This document shows, in pieces, positions 8,463-16,759 of a DNA stretch of 64,000 bases. Source of the stretch: Longimicrobiales bacterium (GTDB taxonomy: Bacteria > Gemmatimonadota > Gemmatimonadetes > Longimicrobiales > Gaopeijiaceae); contig JAQWPM010000024.1 in NCBI GenBank assembly GCA_029245345.1, forward strand, positions 1 through 64,000, in the 5' to 3' direction. The position numbers and the translations under genes are program-made. Below the pieces are notes generated by a model, which saw only the letters and a program-made list of their open reading frames with translations, searched no databases and was not told the origin of the DNA. The stretch's first letter is position 1. The number at the start of each line of letters is the position of its first letter.

Positions 8463-9157
8463 AGATCGCCGACATGACTTGGATGCAGGTCGAAAAGTAC
8501 CTCGAGTCGGATGACCGCTGCGTACTGCCCCTTGGTAGTGTCGAACAGCACGCGTATCTGAGTCTTGCTGTGGACGCGATTCTTTCTGAGACCGTCGCAG
8601 TCGACGCGGCCGAACCCACGGGCGTGCCGGTATTTCCGGCTGTGGCCTACGGGCTGACGCCGTATTTCATGGGGTATCCCGGCACGGTCACTCTGACCCC
8701 GGATACGTATGGGCGCGTGCTTCGAGAGATTCTGAATAGTCTGGAGCATCACGGCTTTCGCCGAATCGTTGTAGTGAATGGCCATGGCGGAAACCGGGAC
8801 GGCAGACCCGCGGTGGACGAATGGGCTGGGGAACGTCCCCACGTGTCGCTGCGTTGGCACGACTGGTGGGCCGCGGCAGACACGATGGCTTCCGTGCGTG
8901 CCATCGACTCTGAGGCGTCGCATGCGTCCTGGATGGAGGGCTTCGCGTGGACGCAGGTTGAGGGGGTTGAACCACCTACCGGACACAAGGCGGCCGTCGA
9001 CCTGTCCGACCGTGAGGGCCTCTCGGCTTCACAGCTCCGTGAACGGCTCGGTGATGGTTCGTTCGGCGGCTACTACACGAGGCCGGAGGAGGACCTTCAG
9101 CGCGTCTGGTCCGTTGCGGTAGCCGAAACTCGACAAGTGATTGAGGGGAACTGGTAA
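8459..9157 (+). CDS. Creatininase-family amidohydrolase-like protein
   Basis: 232 residues. Creatininase-family features are present: GSVEQH near residue 27 (metal-binding Glu and His), a following Asp, and NGHGGN near residue 105. Two motifs differ from the family norm. The segment after EQH is one residue shorter and lacks the usual GPHLP, and the usual HAGE motif reads HASW. The enzyme may therefore have a changed metal site or substrate. Members act on creatinine, formylated intermediates or peptide-like amides. The specific substrate here is unknown. It overlaps mutY (ATGA) and shares one base with the following SDR gene. Confidence 0.75.
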   Translation: MKIADMTWMQVEKYLESDDRCVLPLGSVEQHAYLSLAVDAILSETVAVDAAEPTGVPVFPAVAYGLTPYFMGYPGTVTLTPDTYGRVLREILNSLEHHGFRRIVVVNGHGGNRDGRPAVDEWAGERPHVSLRWHDWWAAADTMASVRAIDSEASHASWMEGFAWTQVEGVEPPTGHKAAVDLSDREGLSASQLRERLGDGSFGGYYTRPEEDLQRVWSVAVAETRQVIEGNW

Positions 9158-9915
9158 TGGAGATCGGATTCGCTGGGCAGACAGTTCTTGTTACAGGTGC
9201 CGCGCATGGCTTCGGTCGCGCGATTGCTGGGGCCTTTGGGTCACGCGGCGCCACGGTCTTCGTGTGTGACCTAGAGGCCGACGGACTGACGCAGACCGTC
9301 AATCTGGTGGGGGACAACTGCCACGGTGCTGTGGTCGATGTCAGCGACCGGAAGGCGGTTGGGGAGTGGGTCGGTGCCGCGGCGAGCATGACCGGGCGTA
9401 TCGACGTGCTGGTGAATAATGCCGGGGGCGTGCTCGGGCAGGTCGGTCAGCCGCTGGAGCAGGTCACTACCGAGGAATGGCAGGCGATTCTGGCGGTCAA
9501 TCAAACCGCTTCGTTTTGGACGTCACAGGCGGTCGCGCCACACATGAAGGAAGCCGGTCGCGGACGCATCGTGAACATTTCCAGCGGTGCAGGCCTGGGG
9601 GTGAGTAAGACAGGCATCCAGGCCTATGCGTCTGCCAAGGCCGGACAGATTGGATTGACCCGGCAGCTCGCGCACGAACTCGGGCCGTGGGGCATCACCG
9701 TGAACAATATTGCGCCCGGCTTCGTTCGGTCGAATCCGACCACGGAGCGTCAGTGGGACTCGTACGGTCAGGCCGGCCAGGAAGATCTCATTTCAGAGGT
9801 CGCCTTGAGGCGTTTGGGCACGCCGGCGGATATTGCCCACTCGGTGCTGTTCCTGTCGTCCGAGTACGCCAGCTGGATCACTGGTGCGGTGCTACAGGTG
9901 GACGGCGGGAAGTGA
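9157..9915 (+). CDS. Short-chain dehydrogenase/reductase
   Basis: 252 residues of the classical SDR family, cytosolic, NAD(P)-dependent. The Rossmann motif TGAAHGFG is at about 13-20, NNAG at 87-90, the catalytic Ser near 142-143 and the YxxxK pair is Y157 and K161. The acidic residue after strand 2 (CDLE) suggests preference for NAD(H). The C-terminal LQVDGGK motif is typical. It is translationally coupled to the creatininase-like gene (TAATG), so the two may act on one substrate; that pathway link is an inference. Confidence 0.92.
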   Translation: MEIGFAGQTVLVTGAAHGFGRAIAGAFGSRGATVFVCDLEADGLTQTVNLVGDNCHGAVVDVSDRKAVGEWVGAAASMTGRIDVLVNNAGGVLGQVGQPLEQVTTEEWQAILAVNQTASFWTSQAVAPHMKEAGRGRIVNISSGAGLGVSKTGIQAYASAKAGQIGLTRQLAHELGPWGITVNNIAPGFVRSNPTTERQWDSYGQAGQEDLISEVALRRLGTPADIAHSVLFLSSEYASWITGAVLQVDGGK

Positions 9916-9925
9916 TACTTCCCGC
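9905..9925. terminator. Perfect 9-bp hairpin between convergent genes
   Basis: GCGGGAAGT and ACTTCCCGC pair perfectly around a 3-base loop and include the SDR stop codon. It lies between the convergent SDR and Lrp/AsnC genes, so it could end transcripts from both sides. There is no T-run, so it is not a classical intrinsic terminator. Confidence 0.4.
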
Positions 9926-9934
9926 GGGGCCGCG

Positions 9935-10402
9935 CTAGGCCTCTTCGGAGAGGTCAGGCCAGACCGCCTTCTTTGTCGCACGAAAGAGTAGGGATGTCTC
10001 GACGCGCGCGACCTCAGGGAGGCTGGTGATTGCATCCAGCGTGAAGTCTCTCAGATGGTCCATGTCCTGTGCCACTGCGTGTGCGAGGTAGTCGTTCCTT
10101 CCAGTCAGGTGGTAGAGCGCCACTACCTGGGGCAACCGAATGGCGGTCTCTTCAAAGTGCGCGACGGCTGCGCGTGTATGCCGCTTCAGCTGCACGGAGA
10201 CGAACGCCTGTACACCGATCCCAAAGGCTGCTGGGTCGACCGCGGCATGTGCCCCCATCAGAATTCCGCGGTCGGACAGCCTGCGCACTCTCTCGAGGCA
10301 AGCGGATTGTGAGAGCCCGACGGCTCCGGCCAATTCTTTGTTGCTGGTCCGCGCATCTTCGGCGAGGAGGGTCAGAATGTGTCTGTCGATTCGGTCTGCC
10401 AT
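9935..10402 (-). CDS. Lrp/AsnC-family transcriptional regulator
   Basis: 155 residues. An N-terminal winged helix-turn-helix (about 1-60; DRHILTLLAEDARTSNKELA and SQSACLERVRRL) precedes an alpha/beta RAM ligand-binding domain (about 65-145), where amino acids usually bind. It is transcribed divergently from a PLP trans-sulfuration enzyme over a 154-bp gap. This arrangement is usual for a regulator controlling an amino-acid catabolic gene, so control of the neighbour is likely. Confidence 0.93.
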   Translation of the reverse strand: MADRIDRHILTLLAEDARTSNKELAGAVGLSQSACLERVRRLSDRGILMGAHAAVDPAAFGIGVQAFVSVQLKRHTRAAVAHFEETAIRLPQVVALYHLTGRNDYLAHAVAQDMDHLRDFTLDAITSLPEVARVETSLLFRATKKAVWPDLSEEA

Positions 10403-10556
10403 GGAGACTGAGCCTTGTGGCCGAATAAAATGCGGACAAATACCTATCTCTAAACATAATGCACATAATTACTCCACGATAACGGAATCATATGCCATCG
10501 TCCTGGTCTTTCGATCGGGCGCTACGGATGGCATTGGCTGACATTGGAGGGTTGAT
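10403..10556. promoter_or_regulatory. Divergent promoter region between Lrp-like regulator and PLP lyase
   Basis: This 154-bp intergenic stretch is locally AT-rich around 10425-10495 and must hold both promoters. A CATAAT -10-like hexamer is at 10455-10460 (plus strand). A strong ribosome-binding site GGAGGG (10546-10551) lies 5 bases before the lyase ATG. The regulator operator probably lies in the AT-rich part; no clear Lrp palindrome was identified. Confidence 0.4.
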
Positions 10557-11861
10557 ATGAGGCTCGAGACTCGCGCGGTGAGAGCCGCGCGCGGCCAGGT
10601 TGTAACGGAGTCGCCGTTTGAGAAGGGTCAGCCGCATGTGCCTCTCATCGACCTTTCAACGACGTACACTTTCGAGAGGTCGTCGGCAGTTGCCGAATCA
10701 ATGGACGCGCTGATCGAAGGGGCGGGTGAAGCACCCAACCCGGTTTACGCGCGTTTGCGGAACCCGACCGTTGCCGGCTTCGAGAACGCCCTCGCGGATC
10801 TAGAGAGCGCAGAAGCTGCGGTGGCCTTCGCGAGTGGCATGGCCGCGATCACGGCGATGGTGCTGGCGGCCGGTTCTGAAGCCGCTCCCGACGGGTGGGC
10901 GAGAGGTAGGCACATCGTGGCGATCCGGCCCATCTACGGCGGCACGGATCATCTTCTCGCTACCGGAATACTTGGTACCGAGGTGACGTGGGCAGAGCCG
11001 GACGAGGTCGCCGAATCACTGCGGGAGGACACGTGCCTCGTCCTCCTTGAGACGCCGGCTAACCCGACGCTAGCCATGGTAGACATCGCAGGCGTCGTGT
11101 CCCAGGTGCGAGCGACAGAGAAACGTTTCGGATATCGGATCGCGGTGGCGGTGGACAACACTTTTGCCACCCCGATCCTTCAGCGCCCGCTGGAACTCGG
11201 TGCAGATCTGGTCGTGCACAGCGCCACAAAATTCCTTGGCGGTCATGGGGACGTGATGGGTGGTGTGGTAGCGAGTTCGGAAGATTGGGCGAAGCCGCTT
11301 CGGCAGACCCGCATGATCACGGGCGGCGTACTGCATCCGTTGGCAGGATATCTCCTCCACCGGGGGCTTCAGACTCTCCCGGTCCGCGTCGCTGCACAGC
11401 AGACGTCCGCCGGCATCATCGCTGCGAGACTGGCTGGGCACCCGGAAGTTACCGAGGTCCATTACCCGGGTTTGAACGGTGACCGATCTGAGGAGCGACT
11501 TCTCCGGACACAACAAAAAGGCTCAGGCTCGTTGCTCGCGTTCCGCGTTCGTGGAGGTCGAGAGGCGTCCGAGAGGGTGATGGAGTCCCTCGACTTGATC
11601 TCCCGCGCAGTGTCGCTGGGGTCTGTTGATACCCTCATCCAAGCACCGGCAGCGCTCACGCATCGGGTGGTTGACCCTGAGAGCCGCGAGGCAGCCGGGG
11701 TGCCGGAGGATCTACTGAGACTGTCTGTAGGCCTCGAAGCTGTGGACGACCTCTGGTTCGACCTGCATCAGGCACTCGAACAGGTGCGCCGTGAAAGGCC
11801 GCACTGGGAGTCGTCCATGCCACAGTCCGAATCGGGGATTTCCGAGGGAGTGGGCGCCTAG
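10557..11861 (+). CDS. Trans-sulfuration PLP enzyme (cystathionine gamma-lyase/synthase or methionine gamma-lyase type)
   Basis: 434-residue Cys/Met-metabolism PLP enzyme. It has FASGMAA (91-97, phosphate-binding), the PLP-ring Asp D200 in AVDNTFATP, the Schiff-base lysine K225 in HSATKF, and the C-terminal substrate-carboxylate Arg region LLRLSVGLE. Where methionine gamma-lyase typically has a reactive Cys (YGC), this protein has YGGT, which fits cystathionine lyase/synthase-type enzymes better. Its divergent Lrp/AsnC regulator suggests amino-acid-responsive catabolism. Exact substrate not determined. Confidence 0.88.
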   Translation: MRLETRAVRAARGQVVTESPFEKGQPHVPLIDLSTTYTFERSSAVAESMDALIEGAGEAPNPVYARLRNPTVAGFENALADLESAEAAVAFASGMAAITAMVLAAGSEAAPDGWARGRHIVAIRPIYGGTDHLLATGILGTEVTWAEPDEVAESLREDTCLVLLETPANPTLAMVDIAGVVSQVRATEKRFGYRIAVAVDNTFATPILQRPLELGADLVVHSATKFLGGHGDVMGGVVASSEDWAKPLRQTRMITGGVLHPLAGYLLHRGLQTLPVRVAAQQTSAGIIAARLAGHPEVTEVHYPGLNGDRSEERLLRTQQKGSGSLLAFRVRGGREASERVMESLDLISRAVSLGSVDTLIQAPAALTHRVVDPESREAAGVPEDLLRLSVGLEAVDDLWFDLHQALEQVRRERPHWESSMPQSESGISEGVGA

Positions 11862-12421
11862 TCTAGAGCGGTTGCCCGCTGAACGTCTACGATCCAAGCA
11901 GGCGTGTCGTCGAGGTACATCTTCAAGGCCGGGATTCGGACCTTGTAGAAGCGTGCGTTCAGACCTTGGAAGATCAGGGTCCCAATGATTACGGCGACGT
12001 AAACCAACTGTGTGAGCTCCTGAACTAGCTGGCCGGTATCCGAGCCGAGTAGGTCTGTGAGCTCCGCCATCTGGGGGTCGGGCCTGGCGGTCACGCTGTA
12101 GATGCTCCAAAGGCAGTAGCCGACGATCAGCACCAAGAAGCCGATCTGATTCCGCCACAGGAGTTCGAGTCCCTCGACGTCGAGTGCCCGTACAGCGGTG
12201 CGTCCCTTGAACTCGTTCCGAGCGACCACAGCGAGTCCGACGCCTATGATCAGGCTCGTGAGGCTGAAGAGCCCAAACAGCAAAGAGACACCGGCGAATA
12301 AGCCGATCGACCATCCGTTGAATGCGGCGACCTTCGCGGCCTTCATCACATGTTTGATCTGTTCACCGGCCTCCTGAAGCGCCTTCTGTTCTTCAGGCCC
12401 AATCGGATTGTGGTCGACCAT
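11858..12421 (-). CDS. Hypothetical membrane protein next to ATPase
   Basis: 187 residues, family not recognised. An N-terminal amphipathic, charged segment (1-35) is followed by two closely spaced helices (about 37-70), another helix (about 93-112) and a fourth (about 135-155). It starts 2 bases after the stop of the MoxR/ChlI-type ATPase, so the two are likely one transcription unit and this could be its membrane partner. The stop overlaps the PLP enzyme's stop on the other strand. Confidence 0.65.
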   Translation of the reverse strand: MVDHNPIGPEEQKALQEAGEQIKHVMKAAKVAAFNGWSIGLFAGVSLLFGLFSLTSLIIGVGLAVVARNEFKGRTAVRALDVEGLELLWRNQIGFLVLIVGYCLWSIYSVTARPDPQMAELTDLLGSDTGQLVQELTQLVYVAVIIGTLIFQGLNARFYKVRIPALKMYLDDTPAWIVDVQRATALD

Positions 12422-12423
12422 CG

Positions 12424-13890
12424 CTACAGGTCCAAGCCGCCCATCGGATCGAACCCCTGATAGCCCGGCCCTGGCTCGGGCGAGCGGTGTGGAGCCCGAA
12501 CGTATCCACCGCTGTTGCGGCTGATCCGTCGTTGGGCGACGAGTGCCTCTAGCACGAGTTCACACGCGGCGGCTCGTACTCCGTCACTCACAGCTGTCGG
12601 GGCGAGCCCGACGTTTTCGATCATCTGCAGAAGCCCTGGGACGGTTTCGAACCCTTTGACACACGCGGAGCCCGACGAGTCCTCTCCGATCTGCAATGCG
12701 CCACCGGTCTCGAAGTATTCGACGATGTCGTCTACGTCGGCGCCACCCGCGCGTACATCGAACGTGTGTGAGGACGCCTGTTGAATGAGCTCTCGGGCGA
12801 TCTTGTCCGCGCCGTGGAGCTCGCCCTCGTACTCGAGCTCCAACTTCCCTGTGATGGCCGGCAGTGCAGCATAAAGGTCGGACACGCGCGGGACGGCCAC
12901 GTCTTCACCATGGCGCAGCGCCCGCCGCTCCGCATTCGAAACGATGGTCTCCATCACAGTGATGGGCAGGCGCTGACTCACTCCGCTTCGGTGATCGATG
13001 CGTTTGTCGTCGCGCGCCAGGAAGGCGACCCGTTCGACCGTCTCTTCGAGGAAGTCCGGGATCTCGACACAGGAGTCGGCGCGAGCCAACCATGCTTCCT
13101 GCCGCGTGATGGCGATGCCCGTCTCGAGTTCCTGCGGATAGTGCGTGCGCACCTCGGCGCCGATCCGGTCCTTCAGCGGTGTGATGATCTTTCCGCGGGC
13201 CGTGTAATCCTCCGGATTGGCGGTGAAGACCATCATGACATCGAGCGCCAGACGGACGGGGTACCCCTTCACCTGCACGTCCCCCTCCTGGAGGATGTTG
13301 AAGAGGCCGACCTGGATCTTGCCCGCGAGGTCCGGAAGTTCGTTGATGGCGAAGACACCACGGTTGGCGCGAGGCAGGAGCCCGTAGTGGATCGTCATCT
13401 CGTCGCCCAGAATATGTCCGCCGCGAGCCGCCTTAATGGGATCCACGTCGCCGATCATGTCGGCAATGGTCACGTCCGGAGTGGCGAGTTTCTCCACGTA
13501 TCGGTTGTCGCGTCCTACCCACTCGATGGGCGTCCGGTCCCCATGTTCTTCAATGAGTAGGCGTCCATACTTCGAGATAGGCGCGAGCGGATCATCGTTC
13601 ACCTCGCTGCCTTCGAGGATTGGCACTTCCTCGTCTAGGAGCGTGACGAGCTGACGCAGAATCCGACTCTTCGCTTGGCCTCGCAGACCGAGGAGGATGA
13701 AGTCGTGTCGCGCGAGTACTGCGTTCACGATCTGAGGGACGACGGAGTCTGTGTATCCCTGAATTCCAGGGAAGAGTTCTTCGCCGGAGCGCAGCTTCCG
13801 GACCAGGTTCGACCGCATTTCGTCCTTGGTCGTCCGGGTCTGGTAGTTCTGCGCCTTGAGTTCACCGAGCGTCGTAGCCCGATCGCTCAT
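12424..13890 (-). CDS. MoxR/magnesium-chelatase ChlI-like AAA+ ATPase
   Basis: 488 residues starting at ATG 13890 (MSDRATTLG). The Walker A-like motif is GLRGQAKS (68-75), and the Walker B region VFAINEL (about 179-185) has Asn-Glu instead of Asp-Glu. Sensor-like TANPEDY and GIAITRQEAW segments follow. These features place it in the ChlI/MoxR clade of AAA+ proteins, which couple ATP hydrolysis to remodelling of a partner bound by a VWA protein. The VWA gene at 6067-7359 is a candidate partner. The hypothetical membrane protein follows it in the same unit. Confidence 0.85.
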   Translation of the reverse strand: MSDRATTLGELKAQNYQTRTTKDEMRSNLVRKLRSGEELFPGIQGYTDSVVPQIVNAVLARHDFILLGLRGQAKSRILRQLVTLLDEEVPILEGSEVNDDPLAPISKYGRLLIEEHGDRTPIEWVGRDNRYVEKLATPDVTIADMIGDVDPIKAARGGHILGDEMTIHYGLLPRANRGVFAINELPDLAGKIQVGLFNILQEGDVQVKGYPVRLALDVMMVFTANPEDYTARGKIITPLKDRIGAEVRTHYPQELETGIAITRQEAWLARADSCVEIPDFLEETVERVAFLARDDKRIDHRSGVSQRLPITVMETIVSNAERRALRHGEDVAVPRVSDLYAALPAITGKLELEYEGELHGADKIARELIQQASSHTFDVRAGGADVDDIVEYFETGGALQIGEDSSGSACVKGFETVPGLLQMIENVGLAPTAVSDGVRAAACELVLEALVAQRRISRNSGGYVRAPHRSPEPGPGYQGFDPMGGLDL

Positions 13891-14040
13891 GGAATGCTCC
13901 TGGTCTGTTCGGAGGGTCAAGCGAACACCAACGGTAGATGTATCCCCGCTTCTTGGCGACAGGTCCGTCAGGCCCTCTCCTATACGGTGTGCTCACCGAC
14001 CTCCGTCTTCGCGAGAGTTCCGGGCATCAGGCGCTGGACC

Positions 14041-14077
14041 AGGCGGGTCAGGCCATGGCGGGCTGATCCGCCTTTTT
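14041..14077 (+). terminator. Intrinsic terminator-like hairpin upstream of ETF-QO
   Basis: AGGCGGGTCAGGCC (14041-14054) pairs with GGGCTGATCCGCCT (14060-14073), with one G-T wobble and one mismatch, around a 5-base loop. A T-run to 14077 follows. The orientation is plus-strand. No plus-strand gene ends here: the flanking genes are divergent. It therefore lies in the 5' leader of the ETF-QO gene or ends a short untranslated RNA. Confidence 0.6.
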
Positions 14078-14165
14078 GTTGAGCTGCATTTGTTGCCTTC
14101 ACGGTGGCACGGGCATTTGCGATCTTCCGGTGCTAGCCAGGTATCCTGCTTTCACGGAGCACAGC

Positions 14166-15851
14166 ATGTCCGAGGGCACCAGCGTCCTCCGCACGACCGT
14201 CCGTCCTGCCAACCATCAGCCGCCGCTTCCGCGGGATCGTTTCATTGTCGAGGAGCAGCCAGACGAAGAAGCTGTCCCAATGGACGTGGTATTCGTGGGC
14301 GGCGGACCGGCGGGTCTTGCCGGCGCCATCGAGCTGACTCGGCTCGTCCAGAAGGACAACGAGGACGGCGGCAGCCTCGGAGAGATCGAGATCGGCGTGC
14401 TCGAGAAGGCGGGCACTCTGGGAGAGCACAACCTCTCAGGTGCCGTGGTCAACCCGAGTGCCTTCAAGGAGCTCTTCCCAGAGCTCTCCATGGAGGACTT
14501 CCCGCTCCGGAGGCCGGTCACCAAGGAGTCGGTTTACGTGATGACCGAGTCCAAGGCATTCAGGATCCCGACGCCTCCGACCATGAAGAATCACGGCAAC
14601 TACATCGCTTCGATCAGCGAGATCGTGCGCTGGATGGGTGAGAAGGCCGAGGGATTGGGCATCAACGTCTTCCCGGGCTTCCCGGTGGACTCGCTGCTCG
14701 TGGAAGGTGACAAGGTCATCGGTGTGCGGACCACCCCAGCCGGACTCGATCGAAATGGCGAGCCGTCGGGGGCGGACGCGATGCCGGCCATGGATCTGAC
14801 AGCTCAGGTCACTGTCCTGGCTGAAGGCACACGTGGTCCGCTCTCACAGGCCTGGCTCGATTGGCAGGGGGTGACATCGGAAAATCCCCAGATCTTCGCG
14901 CTTGGTGTGAAGGAGGTATGGGAGGTCAAGAAACCCCTCGACCGGATCATACACACCATGGCGTGGCCGCTCCCGAGCGATGCGTTCGGTGGGTCGTTCA
15001 TGTATCCGCTCTCGGACACCGAGATCGCAGTGGGACTCGTGGTTGGCTTGGACTACCGCGATGGAAGGTTCGATGTCCACAACGAACTCCAACGCATGAA
15101 ACTCCATCCGCTCTTCCGTCAGTATCTCGAAGGCGGAGAGATGGTGGAGTGGGGCGCGAAGACTATCCCAGAGGGCGGTTACTACTCTGTCCCGAAGCGA
15201 CGACATGGCGACGGTGTCATTCTCGTCGGAGATGCCGCGGGCTACGTGGAGGTCTCCTCGCTGAAGGGCATCCACTACGCGATGCACTCGGGAATCATGG
15301 CCGCACGGCAGATTTTCGTGGCGCTAAAGAAGGGTGACACGTCCGAGGCGGCGCTGGCCGGATACACCACTGCCGTCGATCAGAGTGTGATCATGAAGGA
15401 CCTGAAAGAGCGCCGGAACATGCGCCTCGCCTTCAAGGGCGGCTTCTTGTCGGGTGGTGTGAAGGCGACGCTCATGTCGCTGACCAAAGGGGCGCTTCCC
15501 GGTGGCAAGATCTCGATCGAAGAGGATGCTGCTGACACCAAGCGACTCGGAGCTGCTGCCGACAAGGTGGTCCCGGACGGGAAGTTGACTTTTTCGAAGG
15601 TCGATGCCGTCTACAAGTCCGGGAATCAGACCCGGGACGATATTCCGTCGCATCTTCTCGTAGGGGAGGATGTCGATGCGGAGACTGCGGAGATGCTCGA
15701 GCATCTCTGTCCGGCTGGCGTCTATGAGCGGGATGGCGACAAACTCGTCGTGAATGCGCCGAACTGCGTCGACTGCAAGGCGACCGACGTCCTCGGGCCG
15801 CGTTGGACACCTAGGGAGGGTGGAAGTGGGCCGGGCTATCGGAAGATGTAG
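14166..15851 (+). CDS. Electron transfer flavoprotein-ubiquinone oxidoreductase
   Basis: 561 residues. It passes electrons from reduced ETF (fatty-acid and amino-acid oxidation) to the membrane quinone pool. The ATG at 14166 has GGAG 6 bases upstream. FAD-binding VGGGPAG is at 44-50, the second FAD motif is VGDAAGYVEV near 355, and the family C-terminus (CPAGVYE, EGGSGPGY) is present. The [4Fe-4S] cluster normally uses four Cys. Here C515, C534 and C537 are present, but the fourth (NCVHCKTC in typical members) is replaced by Thr540 in NCVDCKAT. The DNA at this point is clean and in frame. ETF subunits are not in the window. Confidence 0.93.
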   Translation: MSEGTSVLRTTVRPANHQPPLPRDRFIVEEQPDEEAVPMDVVFVGGGPAGLAGAIELTRLVQKDNEDGGSLGEIEIGVLEKAGTLGEHNLSGAVVNPSAFKELFPELSMEDFPLRRPVTKESVYVMTESKAFRIPTPPTMKNHGNYIASISEIVRWMGEKAEGLGINVFPGFPVDSLLVEGDKVIGVRTTPAGLDRNGEPSGADAMPAMDLTAQVTVLAEGTRGPLSQAWLDWQGVTSENPQIFALGVKEVWEVKKPLDRIIHTMAWPLPSDAFGGSFMYPLSDTEIAVGLVVGLDYRDGRFDVHNELQRMKLHPLFRQYLEGGEMVEWGAKTIPEGGYYSVPKRRHGDGVILVGDAAGYVEVSSLKGIHYAMHSGIMAARQIFVALKKGDTSEAALAGYTTAVDQSVIMKDLKERRNMRLAFKGGFLSGGVKATLMSLTKGALPGGKISIEEDAADTKRLGAAADKVVPDGKLTFSKVDAVYKSGNQTRDDIPSHLLVGEDVDAETAEMLEHLCPAGVYERDGDKLVVNAPNCVDCKATDVLGPRWTPREGGSGPGYRKM

Positions 15852-15857
15852 GGCGAT

Positions 15858-16649
15858 CTAGCCGATCATCTCTCCGGGCAATTCGGTTTCGACGATCTGC
15901 CCGTCCTGCATCTCCACATAGAAGCTCCTCGCTTCCTCGCGCGTCTTCACGACGCGGCGGACTTCGTTGTCCACGAAGAAGATCCCGGCGTCGTTGTCGC
16001 ACGCGTAGCCAGGCATGAGTTCACCAGATTGAATCAATCGATGGTACGTTGGGCGCCGCACGGCTTCAGAGTCATAGTGCGGGGAGTGGCTACCCTTCAG
16101 GAATCCAAGACACTTGATCTTGGAGACCGCAATGGGGCGAGAGTCGGTCGTGCCCTCTTCGAACCAGCACAACGAGCCGGCGCTGGCACCGCCAAGAACG
16201 ATCCCGCGATCCCAGGCTTCGCGGAGCAGTTCGTCGATGCCTTGGGCACGCCAAACCGCCTGCTGATTGAGGGTGTTGCCGCCTGAGACCACGATTCCGT
16301 CTGCCGAGAGGATCACGTCCTCCCAGCTCCGGTCCATGCTGTAGCTACTGATGTACATGGACTGGGCTGACGGCTCGACGTCCAGTGGCGCACAGTTTTC
16401 GTACCATCGGATCACACTGGAGTCACGGTTCGATGACGCCGTGGGCAAGTAGAGGAGCTTGGGGCGTTCCTTTCCGGTTAGCTCGGCTAGGTACCCGATG
16501 AACTTGGTCCCGAAGCCGCCCCCAGCGATCAGGATCCTTCGCGTGGCGACTTGGTCCGCGGAGAGCCCTTCTGCGGATGCAGGAAGGCCTGTAAGACCGA
16601 GACCTGCTCCTGCGGCGGCGGATGACACCAGGAAGTCCTTTCTGTTCAT
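15858..16649 (-). CDS. Exported peptidase E/cyanophycinase-like (S51 family) protein
   Basis: 263 residues. The N-terminus (NRKDFLV followed by an Ala/Gly-rich hydrophobic stretch to about residue 26) looks like a Tat- or Sec-type signal. The body has the S51 fold markers: GGGFGTKF near 43, VSGGNT near 121 and the nucleophile elbow GGASAGSLCW with S156. Peptidase E cleaves Asp-X dipeptides and cyanophycinase cleaves Asp-Arg polymers. Which applies cannot be told. It is convergent with ETF-QO (6-bp gap). Confidence 0.8.
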   Translation of the reverse strand: MNRKDFLVSSAAAGAGLGLTGLPASAEGLSADQVATRRILIAGGGFGTKFIGYLAELTGKERPKLLYLPTASSNRDSSVIRWYENCAPLDVEPSAQSMYISSYSMDRSWEDVILSADGIVVSGGNTLNQQAVWRAQGIDELLREAWDRGIVLGGASAGSLCWFEEGTTDSRPIAVSKIKCLGFLKGSHSPHYDSEAVRRPTYHRLIQSGELMPGYACDNDAGIFFVDNEVRRVVKTREEARSFYVEMQDGQIVETELPGEMIG

Positions 16650-16759
16650 AGCGCTTGGCTCTCGTGCGGCAGCGTGGGTGGGGTATCGGATACTCTGTCA
16701 GGTCGAGCGGGGTGGCAAGCGGGGGTGTCGACCCTGTCATGCCCGGTTCATCTTCTGGC

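Noticed and set aside
12781-13560. Plus-strand ORF of 259 codons opposite the ChlI-like ATPase.
   Set aside because: It is a shadow; the minus-strand frame has AAA+ motifs.
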